NCBI GenBank assembly: GCA_002682825.1
Contig: NOKP01000058.1
Coordinates: 1 to 64,000 of the forward strand
Direction of reading: 5' to 3'
DNA length: 64,000 nt
Source: Neonectria sp. B-13
Lineage: Eukaryota; Ascomycota; Sordariomycetes; Hypocreales; Nectriaceae
Numbering within the stretch: position 1 is the first letter of the stretch; each line of letters begins with the position of its first letter. The notes beneath the pieces were generated by a model. The model was not told where the DNA came from, ran no database searches, and saw nothing but the letters and a program-made list of their open reading frames with translations. Position numbers and translations under genes: made by a program. Positions 11,187-24,082 of this stretch are shown in pieces.

Positions 11187-13008
11187 ATACCTAATAATAA
11201 TATTTACTTACTTACCTTAGATAGAAATAGAATTTATAATTTATCCTTATTAATAATATTATAAAGTCTTATATCTACTATTAACCCTAAGTCTTTACCT
11301 AAGCTATATAATTACTTTAATATAATTAATAGTACTAGTACTAGTAGCCTAATTACTATTATACTAGATTGCCTAAGTATATTAATTAAAGAATATATTA
11401 CTATCTATATATTCTTATCTAAAAGGGTATTTAAGAAGAAGAGCTATAAGATTAAGATTAATAGCTAGTTATAGAGTAGATTTAATACTATAGTACTAAA
11501 ATAGGAAGTTAAGTAGATTCTAAAGGATAATAGCTATAATAAAGATATTCTACTAAAAGATTCCTTTAATATAGATTATAAAGTATAAGCTCTTATCTAT
11601 CTTCTTTTATTATAGTATAGCTAACTAACTAGCTTTATATATATAATAAGTAAAAAAGCTAAATATATAGTCTATTTAATAAGTTACTATTCTCTCTATA
11701 GAATACTTTACTTATTTAACTCTACTAAGATATAATAAGCTTACTAGGCTATATTTACTATTACTACCTTCTTTAATCTAATTACTATTAGACCCTTTTA
11801 AGAGTAATTTATTAATAGTACTCTAAGAGTAAATAACCCTATTAAAGCACTTTAGAACTAAGTATAGAATGTATAAAGCAATAACTAGCTATAGGATAGT
11901 CTTTAGTGCTTAATATCAATTAGGATAGGTATACCTACTCTTAATCCAGTGTATAATAATGCCTTAGGTATTTAGACTATATTAAAAAAGCTTATAATAA
12001 AGACTAAGATAATAGCTAAAGAGTTTTATTATAATAAATCTAGCCTTAATAATAAAGGCTATTACTATTACTTTAATATTACTTATAGTCTTAAGGATAT
12101 TAGTCTAAAAGAGTTAAGAAAGTAGTATAAGATTACTATAGTAATTAGATAGTATATTATATTATAGAATATATTTAGATAGATAAAGGTATATATAAAC
12201 AGTCTTATAAAAAAGTAATATTAATTAATCCTAATTATTATATATTCTTAAATTATATTCTTACTTTTTATTATAGTATTATTAATCTATTATTATAAGA
12301 CTTTAGCTCCTATAAGATACTATTTAGACTAAATAGTATACTTATATTAAGTAACTTTATTAATAAGCTATTTAATACTATTAATCTAAAGAAATACTTT
12401 CTTTTCTACTAATTATATTTCTAATAGATAAGAAAGATCTTTATACTATATAGACTTAATAGTATTAGAAAGATATAACTAACTATTAATTTTACTTAGT
12501 ATTATTAGACTATATTTAACTTAGTCTTTTAGTTTAATAGTAAGTTAAAGGACTATCTTAGAGAGAGTATTACTAGCTATATTAATTAGATTCTTAAAGG
12601 ATAAATTCCTAATATAGACTAAAACTAGTTTAAGGCTTATAGTAAGAATAATCTTAATATTATTATTATAAGTATAATAGAATAGCTTATATAGCCTAAT
12701 AATAGTAATTAGCTATTAATCTTTAATAATATTAACTAAGACTATAAATAAGATAGTATAATAAGTATATATAATCTAAAATACTATCTATCTAATAATT
12801 ATAAAGTAATACTAATTATAATATAGCTTTTATACTTTATATAGTTAGATAAGTTTAGATAATTAGCTAAGGTTAATCTAAGTTTTAGTAGGACTATTTT
12901 TAGAAAATAGTATAATAATAAACTTAATAAGTCTTAATAGCTTTATATACTAACTATAATATAATATAATCTTATTATATATTAAGTATAGATTATAATC
13001 TACTCTTT
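11187..13008 (+). pseudogene. Copy A, 5' part: patatin domain and start of NB-ARC (RIP-inactivated)
   Basis: First part of a patatin-NB-ARC-TPR NLR. The probable start ATG is now ATA (11187-11189), followed by PNNNIYLLTLD. The oxyanion motif D-G-G-G-x-R-G survives as DRNRIYNLSLL. The nucleophile motif G-T-S-T-G-G is now STSTSS near 11332 (G->S through TpG->TpA), followed by SLITIILDCL. Around 11740 the block Q-A-I-F-T-I-T-T-F-F-N matches the patatin ATSAAxTFF helix, and later VNNPI and ALGI fit the segment after the catalytic Asp. NYYYYFNITYSLKDISLKEL-type sequence near 12060 is the patatin C-terminal region. The frame is cut inside the NB-ARC domain by repeat R1 at 13009. Copies B and C align along this length. 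Confidence 0.75.
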
Positions 13009-14244
13009 TACTATTAAAACTACTATTTAAACTATTGTTTCTACCTATCTATAATTGCATTAAATTATATATTTTCTTTACTTAAGCTTAATAGAAGGAT
13101 AAATCTTTAGATTTTAAACCTAATTATTAACTTTTGCCCTCTCTATAGAACTCCCTCTATTAAATCCTTCTACATAGGATTCCCTTAGTTTCTAATACAT
13201 TACTCCTTTAGCTATAGATTAATTAGAATAATATTACCTATTAACTTTATAATCTATAAGGTATAGATAGGATTATATAACTTCTTAAAGAACTCCTTCT
13301 TTATAGTAGTAATATTATTATTCCTTTCTAGCTTTAGAGCTAGTCTCTTTAGAAAGAGTTATTCTATTATAATTTATTAAGCTATTATTATATTAAACTA
13401 TATTTCCTCTTATAGTAGGATATTATAGTTAAAGACTATTAATTGAACTAACTCCTTAGGTTTAAAGTAATTAATTATAGGCTATTTTATATACCTTAAG
13501 CTAGACTTTTAAGCTATAATTTATAGTATAGAAATAAGGCTTAAATATTCTTTTAATTTACTATATAGGTTATATAAGAGCTTATATTTAGATATAATAG
13601 TCCTTAGTAGTATATACCTAAAGAAGGGGCTAAAGGTTAAATAGTATAAAAGAAAATAGAAAAAACAATAGTATAATAGGCTTAATACCTAAGCCTAAGG
13701 TAATAATAACTTAAGGAGATAAAAGTTTCTACTATAAAGTTAAGGAAGCAAAAGAAACACATAATTTAGCACAATTATAAATAAGTAGAAACAGTAGTTC
13801 AAACAGTAGTTTTAATAGTAATAAGAGCTTATATATATAGCTTAGTAAAAGCTTATTAGACTATAGTATAATTTAGATAATAGTTATCTTATATAATTAA
13901 TAGTATAATTATTATATTATATAGAAGGTTAAATAGAAGATAAAGAGTCTAGAAAGTATAAAGGCTAAGCTCTTATCCTAAGAGGTTTTAGCCTTTTCTA
14001 AGATTTAGCTTTTCTAAGGTTTAGCTTTTCTAAGATCTAGCTTTTCTAAGATCTAGCTTTTCTAGCTGATTAGAATAGTAAAACTTATACCTTAACTTTA
14101 TAGTAGAAACTTTTATTTCCTTAAGTTATTATTATCTTAAGCTTAGGTATTAAGCCTATTATATTATTGTTTTTTCTATTTTCTTTTATACTATTTAACC
14201 TTTAGCCCCTTTTCTAAATATATACTACTAAGAACTATTATATC
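13009..14244 (+). mobile_element. R1 element, copy a, containing a nested R1
   Basis: R1 is a dispersed repeat of about 1.03 kb that starts TACTATTAAAACTACT and ends ACTATTATATCTAAA, with an A-tail in the best copies. This copy sits inside the NB-ARC region of copy A (homologous uninterrupted sequence near 28907 in copy B). It carries near its 3' end the 16-bp minisatellite ctagcttttctaagat repeated about four times (13990-14070). The flank to the right does not continue copy A where expected, so some NB-ARC sequence was lost after insertion. I found no assignable coding function. Confidence 0.65.
13588..13820 (-). mobile_element. Internally deleted R1 nested in R1 copy a
   Basis: This 233-bp piece has both R1 ends in reverse orientation but lacks about 0.8 kb of the middle. 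The internal junction is near 13744. It is flanked by a perfect 14-bp direct repeat, ataagagcttatat, at 13574-13587 and 13821-13834, which shows it inserted as a separate unit into an existing R1. Confidence 0.75.
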
Positions 14245-14620
14245 TGACTATATTCCTTTAGTATATTAAATAAAAGCTTTAAGCTTTTTAACTATTAATA
14301 CTCCTACTTAATTATATAATAACTTATCTTTATATATTATTATTATAATCTATATTACTTATTATAATATCTTAATCTACTTAATTATTAAATTATATAC
14401 TTTAAACTTACTTTAGACTTTTAAGTTAAGCTTAACTATTATATTAAGAAACCTTTATAAGAATTAAAATAAGTTTAAAAAAGTAAAAAAGATATATAAG
14501 TAAGTATTAAAAGATTATAAGAAAGTACTTAAATCTTATTATATATTAACTCTTAATATAATTAATAACTTAAGTTTTTTTTATTTAAATTAAAATAAGT
14601 TTAAAAAAATAAAAGAAATA
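14245..14620 (+). pseudogene. Copy A, TPR part before the gypsy insertion
   Basis: From about 14440 the plus strand reads RIP-damaged tetratricopeptide units of the kinesin-light-chain type: NLYKNQNKFKKVKKIYKQVL, then DYKKVLKSYYILTLNIINNL (with Q restored from stops for description). The intact family form is N-L-[GA]-x-L-Y-x-D-Q-G-K-x-x-E-A-E-x-M-Y. The 42-codon period equals the 126-bp arrays of copies B and C. The array breaks exactly at the gypsy target site AAATA (14616-14620) and resumes at 22010. The stretch 14245-14440 is not resolved. Confidence 0.65.
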
Positions 14621-14811
14621 TATAACAGTTAGCACCTATGTCAGTCACCTAACACCTACGCCCTAACCTTACATAAGGGCAGGTCTAGGGCCCCCTTTTA
14701 AAACACACTCAGCAAGCACTCTATAAGTACTCACCAAGTAGAAGCTTTACAATATACTAATACCTACCTTTATAATCTCTATATTATACCCTAGTTATAC
14801 TAACCCTTACA
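14621..14811 (+). repeat. 5' LTR of the gypsy element
   Basis: 191 bp. It begins TATAACAGTTAG (TG changed to TA by RIP) and ends CCCTTACA. It is directly repeated at 21819-22009. AAATA at 14616-14620 is the target-site duplication. It shares ggtctagggcccccttttaa with the 3' copy. Confidence 0.85.
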
Positions 14812-17800
14812 ATTCTTCTACTTCTATACCCTACCTAGGTTACTAGTGCATAACACAGAATAAGAGGTACTATATAAGCGGCCATAGAATACATTAAACG
14901 CTCACTGAGCACTAGGCATCTACTAATAGCTATAGATAAGTTTACCCTAATAAATCACATTAAGGAAGAACTTAAGACAACCTATAAGAGAACCTTAAGC
15001 CTAGACTCTATAGACCTCCTTATTGCAGAAGAAAGACTGCTAAAGGAACTATCTCTAAGATAGAATAGCCTAAGAGAGTTAGAAACTACTTGCTTAAACA
15101 AAGGGCTAAAGAGGGGCTAATTATACTAGTTAGAATCCTATGAAAGTAAAAGCTATAGTAAATACTTAATAACCCTATGATAATGTTAAAGACTATTATA
15201 CTTACTACTATGATTAAGGCTATAAAATAGATAATGATTAATATCTAGAATACTATTAATAATGTATTACTGAATGGATAATTATGATAATACTACTAGT
15301 ACTATTAAGGATATGCTTATAATAATAGTAATCTAATAAGAAGAAAAGAGAATTACTATAATAGTATAATAAGAAGAAGACTAATAATTCTAGGTACTAT
15401 TGCTTAAGAAATTAGTCTTTAGACATAAGTCTAACTAACTAAAAGAATATAAATAATTACTATAATACCCTTATAAAGTCCTGAAGAAAGAAGCTATAAG
15501 AGTATAGATTAATAATTGAATCTATACTATATAATCAGCAAATAACCTATAAGAATTAGCCACTTTCTTCCAAAAGATCTTATAATCAACTATATACATT
15601 TCAAAGATACTCTAGACTCAATAGAGAAACCACTCAAAAGCAATAGAAGACCTATTATAAGAAGACTTTACTTTATTTTTAAGGAAGTAATATATAGATC
15701 TAGAAACATAGGAAATTAAACTCTAAGATAATTTAATAGCTCTATAATAGTCTATTGAATAATTACTAATAGACTACTTTAATATATAAAGAGTAATCTA
15801 TAACTTACTAGGTACCTTAAACCTAGAAGACAATTACATTCTAGCCTATTAATACTATTATAGGTTATAACCCTAGATTAAGAAAGAGATCTATAAGATG
15901 AAAATTAATATCTAGAAGGCATAAGACTTAGTATAAAAAGCAGAAAGGCTATAGTAATATCTATTATATTATATTAACTATTTATAGAACAAAAAGTAAA
16001 AATAGAATAGTATGAATTCTAATTAAGAAGGACCTAGGAAATCCTACTCATTAGATTATTAAAATAACTACTTATTCAAAGGGAAGTCTTAGGGATAATC
16101 CTTATTATACTTATATAGAGGATTATACTTAAATAGCTAAGATAACTACTAAAAGTACAAAGACTACTTAGTAAATAGGTTCTTTAAAGGAGTTACTTAC
16201 TATAACTGTAAAAAGGAAGGATACTACTCCTTAAGTTACAGAAAGTCCTATAATAAGCTAGACTTTTATTATTAAGAAAAGAAACCATAGAATACAATAG
16301 CAATCTAATTCATTAATGTATAAACAAAAGAGATTAACTTATTAGAAAATAAGTAGGCATAAGGATAAGTAGTAAGTACCCTATGCCTAAACCTAAGTAA
16401 GTACTAATTAGGAAAATAGTATAAAATAAAGTACTTATTGTATAAGTACTTACTAAAGAAGAAGTCTATATAGATATAAATACTTATATATAGGTAAACC
16501 TTATTAGTAAGAAATTAATAAGAAAGCTTAATCTTAAGCTAGACTTAAACTAGAAGGTACTAAGCTTAGCTAGTTTTAATAGGACTATTATATCCCTACT
16601 ATTAGCATATTAGTTAATCTTCTTTCTACTAAATTATTAAGGATTCCTAAGGAAGATATACTAACTATTTATTAAAGTATAATACCTTAAAGAGGCTAGT
16701 AATCTACTTCTATCTGCTCTTTTAATAGGAGAAGAAAGCATTCTAATTAATACTTATATATATATATAGATATATAAGCCTATCTTAATTTAAGACTTAG
16801 ATTCCTTTACTAAGGATTTAGTAGTAAATAGCAAAAAGGTATTCATAATGTATATTTATAGTATACTATTGCTGAATAAGTGGTTAATACTTGCCTTAGG
16901 AGAAACCTAAGATAAGGGGATAAAAGTCACCCTACCTCTAGAACTAGAGTTAGAATAAGAAACCTTTAGTAAAAAAGCTACTAGAGAGTTACCCCTTCTT
17001 AAAGATATTAAGCACTTAATTGAATTGCAACCTAAGAAGAAGCTACCCCTTAAGCAAATATACCTTATAAATAAGAAATAAGTAAAAATAATCTATAAAT
17101 ACATTACTAAGAATATAGTAAGCAGTTAGATAAGAGAATCTATTAGTAAGATAAAAGTATCTATTCTTTTTATACTAAAGAAGAATAAGGGAATTAGGAT
17201 TTATATAGACTATTAAGGCCTAAATATAGTTACAATTAAAAATTAATACCTACTACCCTTGATTAATGATCTACTCAATAGACTAGCTAGAGCTAAATGG
17301 ATCTTAAAAATCAATATTTAAAATGCCTATTACTATATCTATATTAAGCTAGAAGACTAATAGAAGATAGTATTCTATACTTACTATAATTACTTTAAGT
17401 ATACTATTATACTCTTTAGGCTAATTAATACACTAGCTATTTTCTAGGTATATATTTACTAAGTGCTTATTAGATTATTAAATACTTACTATATTATATA
17501 CCTTAATAATATTATTATATACTCCTAAACTAAGGAATAATATACTAAGGATATTAGAGAAATACTCTAGCAATTGTAGAATTTCTAACTCTATATAAAA
17601 CTATTAAAATATACTTTCTATTAATAAAAAGTCAAATTCCTTAGGTATATTATAAGCTAGGAAGGTCTAAAGATAAAGCCTAGTAAAGTCTAAGCAATTA
17701 CTGAATAACTATTACTAGAAAACATTAAAGATGTTTAAGTCTTCTAAGGATTTTATAATTTCTACTAAAAGTTTATCCTAAAATACTTAGGGATTATAGT

Positions 17801-20389
17801 ACTTATAATAGTATTACTAAAAGGAGACTAAAAGTAGAAGGAGTTCTATTAAGAAAAGGAAGAAAAAGAAGCATTCCTTAAGCTAAAATAAGCCTTCTAT
17901 TTAGTAACTGTTCTTTAACATTAGGACCCCTTAAAATGTATATAGATGGAAATAGATATATCCCTATAAGCAATCTCAGGGATCCTTGCCCAACTATTAG
18001 AGGACTAGTAGCAACTAGTTATATATATATTATATAAGCTTATAGAGATAGAGCAATAATAAAGCATAGGCTAATAAGAGCTCCTAGTAATCATTGAAAG
18101 CCTTAAACACTAGAGTTATTACTTACTAGGGCTCTTCAATGAATTCCTCCTATTAATAGATTACTAGGCCCTTAAGAGAGTAATTATAGTATTAGCATAA
18201 GACCTTTATAGAAGGCTTATAAAATGGGTATATAGATTAGCACTATTTGATTTCAATATTGAACATTGCCCTAGGAAACTAAACCCAATAGATAGATTAT
18301 CCTAAAGGCTAAACTATATAGAGAGAAAAGCAATATACAATGATATACTATCTACCTTAGCAATAAAACTGAAGATTATAGACAAACTACCACTGGATGT
18401 ATACTGAATGATTATAAGCTTAAAAGGTAAGATAAAAACTATATAAGTATATATTATAGTAGTATAGGTAAGCCTGATTAGCCCTATAAGGCATAAAGCC
18501 AAGAAGAAGGGGCAGACCTTACCCTAGGACCTTACCTAGATCTAAAACAATCAGGTAAACCTAATATAAAAAGTATCCATTTCTATAGTCACTTAAGCCA
18601 AAAGATAGGCAAGTATAACTACTAAGCAGTTAAAGAATACTCAGTGAGAAATAGCTACTAATAAAAGCCAAAAGGACTTAACTAGAGCTGGGATTATTGA
18701 TCTAGAATAATATATCCTATGTTAAGTCATAAGAGAAGTTATAGAAGGTAAAATAGTATTACTATTATAACTATTACTAAGTTTAGAAGGATTAGTTTAA
18801 GGACTATAAGCTAATAACTAGCTCTATAAACAATAGTCAGTAAAGGTTTAGTAAGCTACTAGAAAGTCAGGGAATTACTACTATAATCAATAAAGTATTC
18901 TATTCTTTAAGGGGAGATTAGTTATTCTTACATAAGAAGCACTAAGGATAGAAATCCTATAAAGATATTATAATGATCTAAGAGCTAGTTATATAAGAAC
19001 TATAAAGACCCTTAAGTTAGTCAGTAGAAAATTCCATTAGAATAGAATTAAAAAAGATATAGTAGACTATACTATACAATATTAGCTTTATTAAGGCATA
19101 TATACACTAAGATATAAACCCTATGAAAAATTATAGTCACTCCTATTACTATTATACCCATTCTAGGAAATCAGTATAGACTTCCTTATAGGCTTACTAA
19201 ATAGTGCTTAAGCAGATAGTAAGAAATATAATACAATCCTTATTATTATATATTAGATAATAAAATATATAATATTTATCCTATATAAGAAGACCCTTAC
19301 TATAGTATAGCTAGTATAGTTACTTTATAAGTATATAAAATACAAATTTAAAAGCTCAAAAAGCATTATAAGTAACTAAGATAAACTCCTTATAAGCTAA
19401 TTCTAGAAAGAATTAATAATTAAATAAGTAACTTATTACTAACTATCTACTATATACTACCTATAAACCAATAATCAAATAGAAAGAATAAATCAAGCAA
19501 TTAGAAAGTACTTATAGATCTTTATAGGAAGAGCTTTAGAAAGATAAATAGTATAGCTTCTAGAGGTAGAATTTATATATAATAATTACTAATATAATAG
19601 CATTAGGGTATTACTAATATAAGCACTTTATAGCTACTATCTATAAGTAGTGGAATATATATTATAATACTTAAGAGCAATTATTTAAGGAGTTACTAAA
19701 TAAATCAAGAACCTTTACCAAGTATGCAATAAAGCATATAAATACTAGGAATAAGCAATAGAGTTATAGGCAAAGAACTATAATAAAAGATACATTAAAT
19801 AAGAATTTTAAGTAGAATAAATAGTTAGGCTATTAATATATAATTTCTATTTTAAATATAAAAAGCTAATACCTAAGTTCATTTAGGTAGTAATAGTAGA
19901 ATAGATTAGGAAATAAGTATACTAAGTCTACTTACTAGAATAATACTAATGAATATATAATATCTTCCTAATCTCCCTTATTAAGCTTTAGTATAAAGCT
20001 CAAAGAATACTTAATAAATACTTAGAGAAGCTATTAGAACTAGAAGAAGAAGAAGATAAGTAGAAAGTCAAAGAAATTATTACTAATAAGAAGATTAATT
20101 AAGATACATTTTACCTAGTAAAATAAGTAGAATGGCTAATAGAATATAATACATAGAAACTCTTAGCTTACTTAGAAAATATAATAAAGTTAATATAATA
20201 GTATTACTAGTAAAAGAAGAAAATATATAGAAAATAGGATAATTAATAACTTAAATAAACTACTAAAATAATAATATTAATATAGTAAGCACTTACTCTA
20301 AAAAGAAACCAAATATTAATAAAAAATAAATCTATAAAGATAATTATAAAATATATATACTACTATCATAATAATAAGGACTTAATAAA

Positions 20390-21480
20390 CCTTTAGTAAC
20401 CCTCCTTAGTATTATAGAACTCTTTCTCTTTAGTTAAATAATAAGCATTCTCAAATTCAGTAAAGAGTACTACCTCTTTAGCAAGGTTAGATTTAGCCTC
20501 TTCTATTAAATACTAATCATTAAAGCTACTAAACTCTTTACTATTATTATTACTTAAATTATTATTACTACTACTATTAATACTATTACTATTAATACTA
20601 TCTAGGCTATTATTAATATTATTCTTACTAATATCCTCCTTTGGGCAAATAGGAGCTAAATGCTTACTATAATAAAGAGAAATAATACTAAGAAAAGCAA
20701 TAGTAGGCTAAGAAGGACTATTATCCTTATACTACTTAATTAAAGCCTTAATAATAGTAGAGAAGCTCTTAGGGAACTAATACAAAGAACCCTTATAGGT
20801 AATACCTTTAATAGGCATATATTCAATGACTACTAGGCTATAAAGAGTAGACAATAGAAGACAAAAAATCAAGTTATCTTAGCAATAGAGTAGTATAGTA
20901 AAGGTAAGATAAGTATAAAGGGTATTATAATCTTTATAGTCAATAAGACTAAACTTAACCTTAGTATAAAGCACTTAGATCTGTATAAAAGTAAGAGCCT
21001 TCTAGTATAAGAATAAGACTATATTATTATTATTAGGCTGAATGTTCATTGGGTTTTTAGTAAAGTTAAAAATATTATACTATATAGTAAAGGCAGAGTA
21101 GATAATATACTGAATGTACTAATAGCTAAAAGATAAAAGAGAGTTAAGTAAACTATTAGTATTATAAGAACTAATATAATAAAGAAAGTTCTAATACTAT
21201 TAAGCTATAGGCATTAACTCTAAAGGGATCTAAGTAAATAAAAGTTAGTATACTTATTAAATTATTAATGAATAATTAATAAATCTAGTTATACTTCTTC
21301 TTAGTACTTTTGTATATTATATAATAGGAAAGTAAAGAACTATAGTTATAAGAATGCTAAAAATCATAGTATTTCTACTTTATATAGTAAGAATAAGGGA
21401 TTGTTCTATAAGGTATTACTAAAAACTGATTATTAGAGAATAGAAATTCAATCTTAGACTAAAAGGAGAACTCTTCTAAT
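20390..21480 (-). pseudogene. Candidate antisense ORF between pol and the 3' LTR of gypsy
   Basis: After the pol stop, about 1.6 kb remains before the 3' LTR. On the minus strand a long frame is readable there with only RIP-type nonsense codons, for example KNPMNIQPNNNN, QKALTFIQIQ, EYMPIKGITYKGSLYQ and HLAPICPKEDISK. Residue mixture is better than in the plus-strand frames. I do not recognise the product. It may be an accessory antisense gene of this gypsy lineage or captured host sequence. The AT bias makes spurious frames possible. Confidence 0.35.
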
Positions 21481-21818
21481 ACTATAGTAGTAATTCTAAG
21501 AATAGATATTATTAAGAACTTACTGAAGGATTAATGATAATAAGAAAGAGAGAGACTAAGGCATAGAAGAGGTAGAATAATCAAAGAAAAATCAGCAAAG
21601 GCATAGTATAGAAGAAATTCTTAATAATAATAATAATTATAGAAAGAAAATAGACCCTATATAAATAAACATAGAGTACATATAATAACTAAGTAGGGTA
21701 TTAATGAAATCTCAGTAAATGATTACTGACTGCTTATACTACTATAAAAACAAGTATAGACTATCAGTTAAGCTATAGCTTATGCCTTAAGATAAGGCTT
21801 AAGAAAGAAGGAAGTAAT

Positions 21819-22009
21819 TGTAATAGTTAGTACCTATATCAATTACCTAATACTTATACCTTAATCTTATATAAGAGTAGGTCTAGGGCCCCCTTTTAAA
21901 ATATACTTAGTAAGCATTCTGTAAGTACTTGCTAAATAGAAGCTTTATAATATACTAATACTTACCTTTATAATCTCTATATTGCACCCTAGTTATACTA
22001 ACCCTTATA
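21819..22009 (+). repeat. 3' LTR of the gypsy element
   Basis: 191 bp. It begins TGTAATAGTTAG and ends CCCTTATA (CA changed to TA). It is followed by AAATA at 22010-22014, identical to the duplication before the 5' LTR. Differences from the 5' LTR are almost all C/T or G/A transitions, as RIP predicts. Confidence 0.88.
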
Positions 22010-22456
22010 AAATATATAAATAAGTATTAAAAGACTATAAGAAAATACTTAAATCTTATTATTTATTAATTTTTAATATAATTAATAATTTAAATCTTTT
22101 TTATTTAAATTAAAATAAGTTTAAAAAAATAAAAAAAATATTTAAATAAGTATTAAAAAATAAAAATAAAGTATTTAAATCTTATTATATATTAACTCTT
22201 AATATAATTAATAACTTAAAGAATTTCTATAAGAATTAAAATATATTTAAAAAAATAAAAAAAATATATAAGTAAATATTAAAAGACTATAAGAAAGTAT
22301 TTAAACTTTATTATATATTAACTTTTAATATAATTATTAACTTAAGAATTCTTTATAAAACTTAAAGTAAGTTTAAAAAAGTAAAAAAGATATATAAATA
22401 AGTATTAAAAAGCTATAAAAAAGTACTTAAATCTTATTATATATTAATTTTTAATA
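22010..22456 (+). pseudogene. Copy A, TPR array after the gypsy insertion
   Basis: The TPR frame interrupted at 14620 continues here: IYK-stop-VLKDYKKILKSYY, then FNIINNLNLFYLN and so on, about three and a half units of 126 bp. Adenine-rich units reflect heavy RIP (E and Q codons reduced to K and stop). It is cut again by R1 copy b at 22457. Confidence 0.7.
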
Positions 22457-23501
22457 AATTTTTTTTTTTTAGATATAATAGTCCTTAGTAGTATCTACCT
22501 AGAAAAGAGGCTAAAGGTTAAATAGTATAAAAGAAAATAGAAAAAACAATAGTATAATAGGCTTAATACCTAAGCCTAAGGTAATAATAACTTAAAGAGA
22601 TAAAAGTTTCTACTATAAAGTTAAGGTATAAGTTTTACTACCTTAATCAGCTAGAAAAGTTAGATCTTAAAAAAGCTAGATCTTAGAAAAGCTAGATCTT
22701 AGAAAAGCTAGACCTTAGAAAAGGCTAAAACCCCTTAGGATAAAAGCCTAGCTAACTTCTATACTTTCTAGATTACCTCTTTATATTCTATTTAACCTTC
22801 TAAATAATACAATAATCATACTATTAATCATATAAGATAACTGTTATCTAAATCATACTATAGCCTAGTAAGCCCTTACTAAGCTATATATATAGGCTTT
22901 TATATAACCTATATATTAAATTAAAAGAATATCTAAGCCTTATTTCTATACTATAAATTGTAGCTTAAAAGTCTAGCCTAGGGTATATAAAATAGCTTAT
23001 AATTAATTGCTTTAGACCTAAGAAATTAATCTAATTAATAGTCTTTAACTATAATATTCTACTATAAGATAGAATCTAGCTTAATATAGTAATAGCCTAG
23101 TGGATTATAATAGAATAGCTCTTTCTAAAGAGGCTAGCTCTAAAGCTAGAAAGGAATAGTAATATTACTACTATAGAAAAAGAGTTCCTTAAAAAGCTAT
23201 ATAACTCTATCTCTACCCTATAGATTATATAGTTAATAGATAATATTATTCTAACTAATCTATAGCTAAAGGAGTAATACATTAGAAACTAAGGGAATCC
23301 TACTATAGTTATCTTTAATATTAGCTATAAAGTATAGAGGGATTTAATAGAGGGAGTTCTATAAAGAGGGTAAAAGTTAATAATTAGGTTTAAAATCCAA
23401 AGATCTATCCTTTTATTAAGCTTAAGTAAAAGAAATATATAACTATTTAATATAATTATAGATAGATAGAAATAATAGTTTAAATAGTAGTTTTAATAGT
23501 A
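22457..23501 (-). mobile_element. R1 element, copy b, with A-tail and 14-bp target duplication
   Basis: The best-defined R1 copy, 1045 bp, in minus orientation. At its left edge is a run of about 12 T (an A-tail on the minus strand), and its right edge is ttttaatagta. The perfect 14-bp direct repeat attaatttttaata flanks it (22443-22456 and 23502-23515). It contains the 16-bp minisatellite near 22650-22730. A-tail plus 14-15-bp duplications argue for target-primed reverse transcription (LINE/SINE type). No reverse transcriptase is encoded, so it would be non-autonomous. Confidence 0.8.
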
Positions 23502-23515
23502 ATTAATTTTTAATA

Positions 23516-24051
23516 TAATTAATAATTTAAAGAATTTTTATAAGAATTAAAATAAATTTAAAAAAGTAAAGAAAATATATAAATAAATATTATATAGTTT
23601 TTAAATAGTTTTAAAATTTAATTATTTTTAATTATTTTTAATTATATATAATATAAAATCTTTATAATATATTAAAAGTATTATAAATTATTACTTTTTA
23701 TTAATTATTAAAAATTTTATAATTAAATTAATAAGTATTTTTATAAATATAAATAAAAAGATTAAATTAATAAATAAATTAAAAGTATTAAAAAGATTAA
23801 TAATTAAGATCTATAGAATTATTAAATCTTATTATAAAAAAAGATTAAATAAATTAACTTAATAAGAATATTAAAGTATTTATTCTCTTTAAGATAGAAT
23901 TATATATTCTATATTAATTTATACCTTTAAGAGTAAAAGGGAATTTAATCTTTTTTCCTATGATTAAGCAAAGGATAAATAATAGTAAGGCTGAATGCTA
24001 AGAGGGCATCCATAGTTAGTGACCTCTGTGCCCTTTCCCGCTGAGGGGTCC
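23516..24051 (+). pseudogene. Copy A, 3' end of the patatin-NB-ARC-TPR gene
   Basis: The last TPR remnant (23516-23620) is followed by an AT-rich tail whose final frame reads LKRLIIKIYRIIKSYYKKRL to a TAA at 23860-23862. Everything from here to 24051 is repeated in inverted orientation at 27202-27737 (position x pairs with 51253 minus x), which is the 3' end of copy B. The inverted repeat stops abruptly at 24051/27202, next to the intact patatin gene. Confidence 0.65.
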
Positions 24052-24082
24052 TAGTGATTGTTCTACTCTCCTAGCTAGAGTA

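Larger units (their letters stand above)
14621..22009 (+). mobile_element. Full-length Ty3/gypsy retrotransposon with chromodomain (RIP-inactivated)
   Basis: A complete 7389-bp element with two 191-bp LTRs and target-site duplication AAATA on both sides. In order along the plus strand: gag with a zinc knuckle near 16200 (YYNCKKEGYYSLSYRK, where C->Y and H->Y changes have destroyed C-x2-C-x4-H-x4-C), then protease region near 16500 (FISKKLIRKLNL-type). Reverse transcriptase follows from about 17060 to 17530, with IYIDYQGLN and YLNNIIIYS in place of YxDDIIIYS. RNase H lies near 17930-18300 and ends at FNIEHCPRKLNPIDRLS. Integrase spans about 18950-19700 (ISIDFLIGLL for the first catalytic Asp). 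A chromodomain-like end lies near 20100 (FYLVKQVEWLIEYNT). Many TAG/TAA codons make it non-functional. It landed inside the TPR array of copy A. Confidence 0.9.

Noticed and set aside
22461..22472. T-run as a terminator
   Set aside because: It is the A-tail of R1 in minus orientation, directly next to the 14-bp target duplication.
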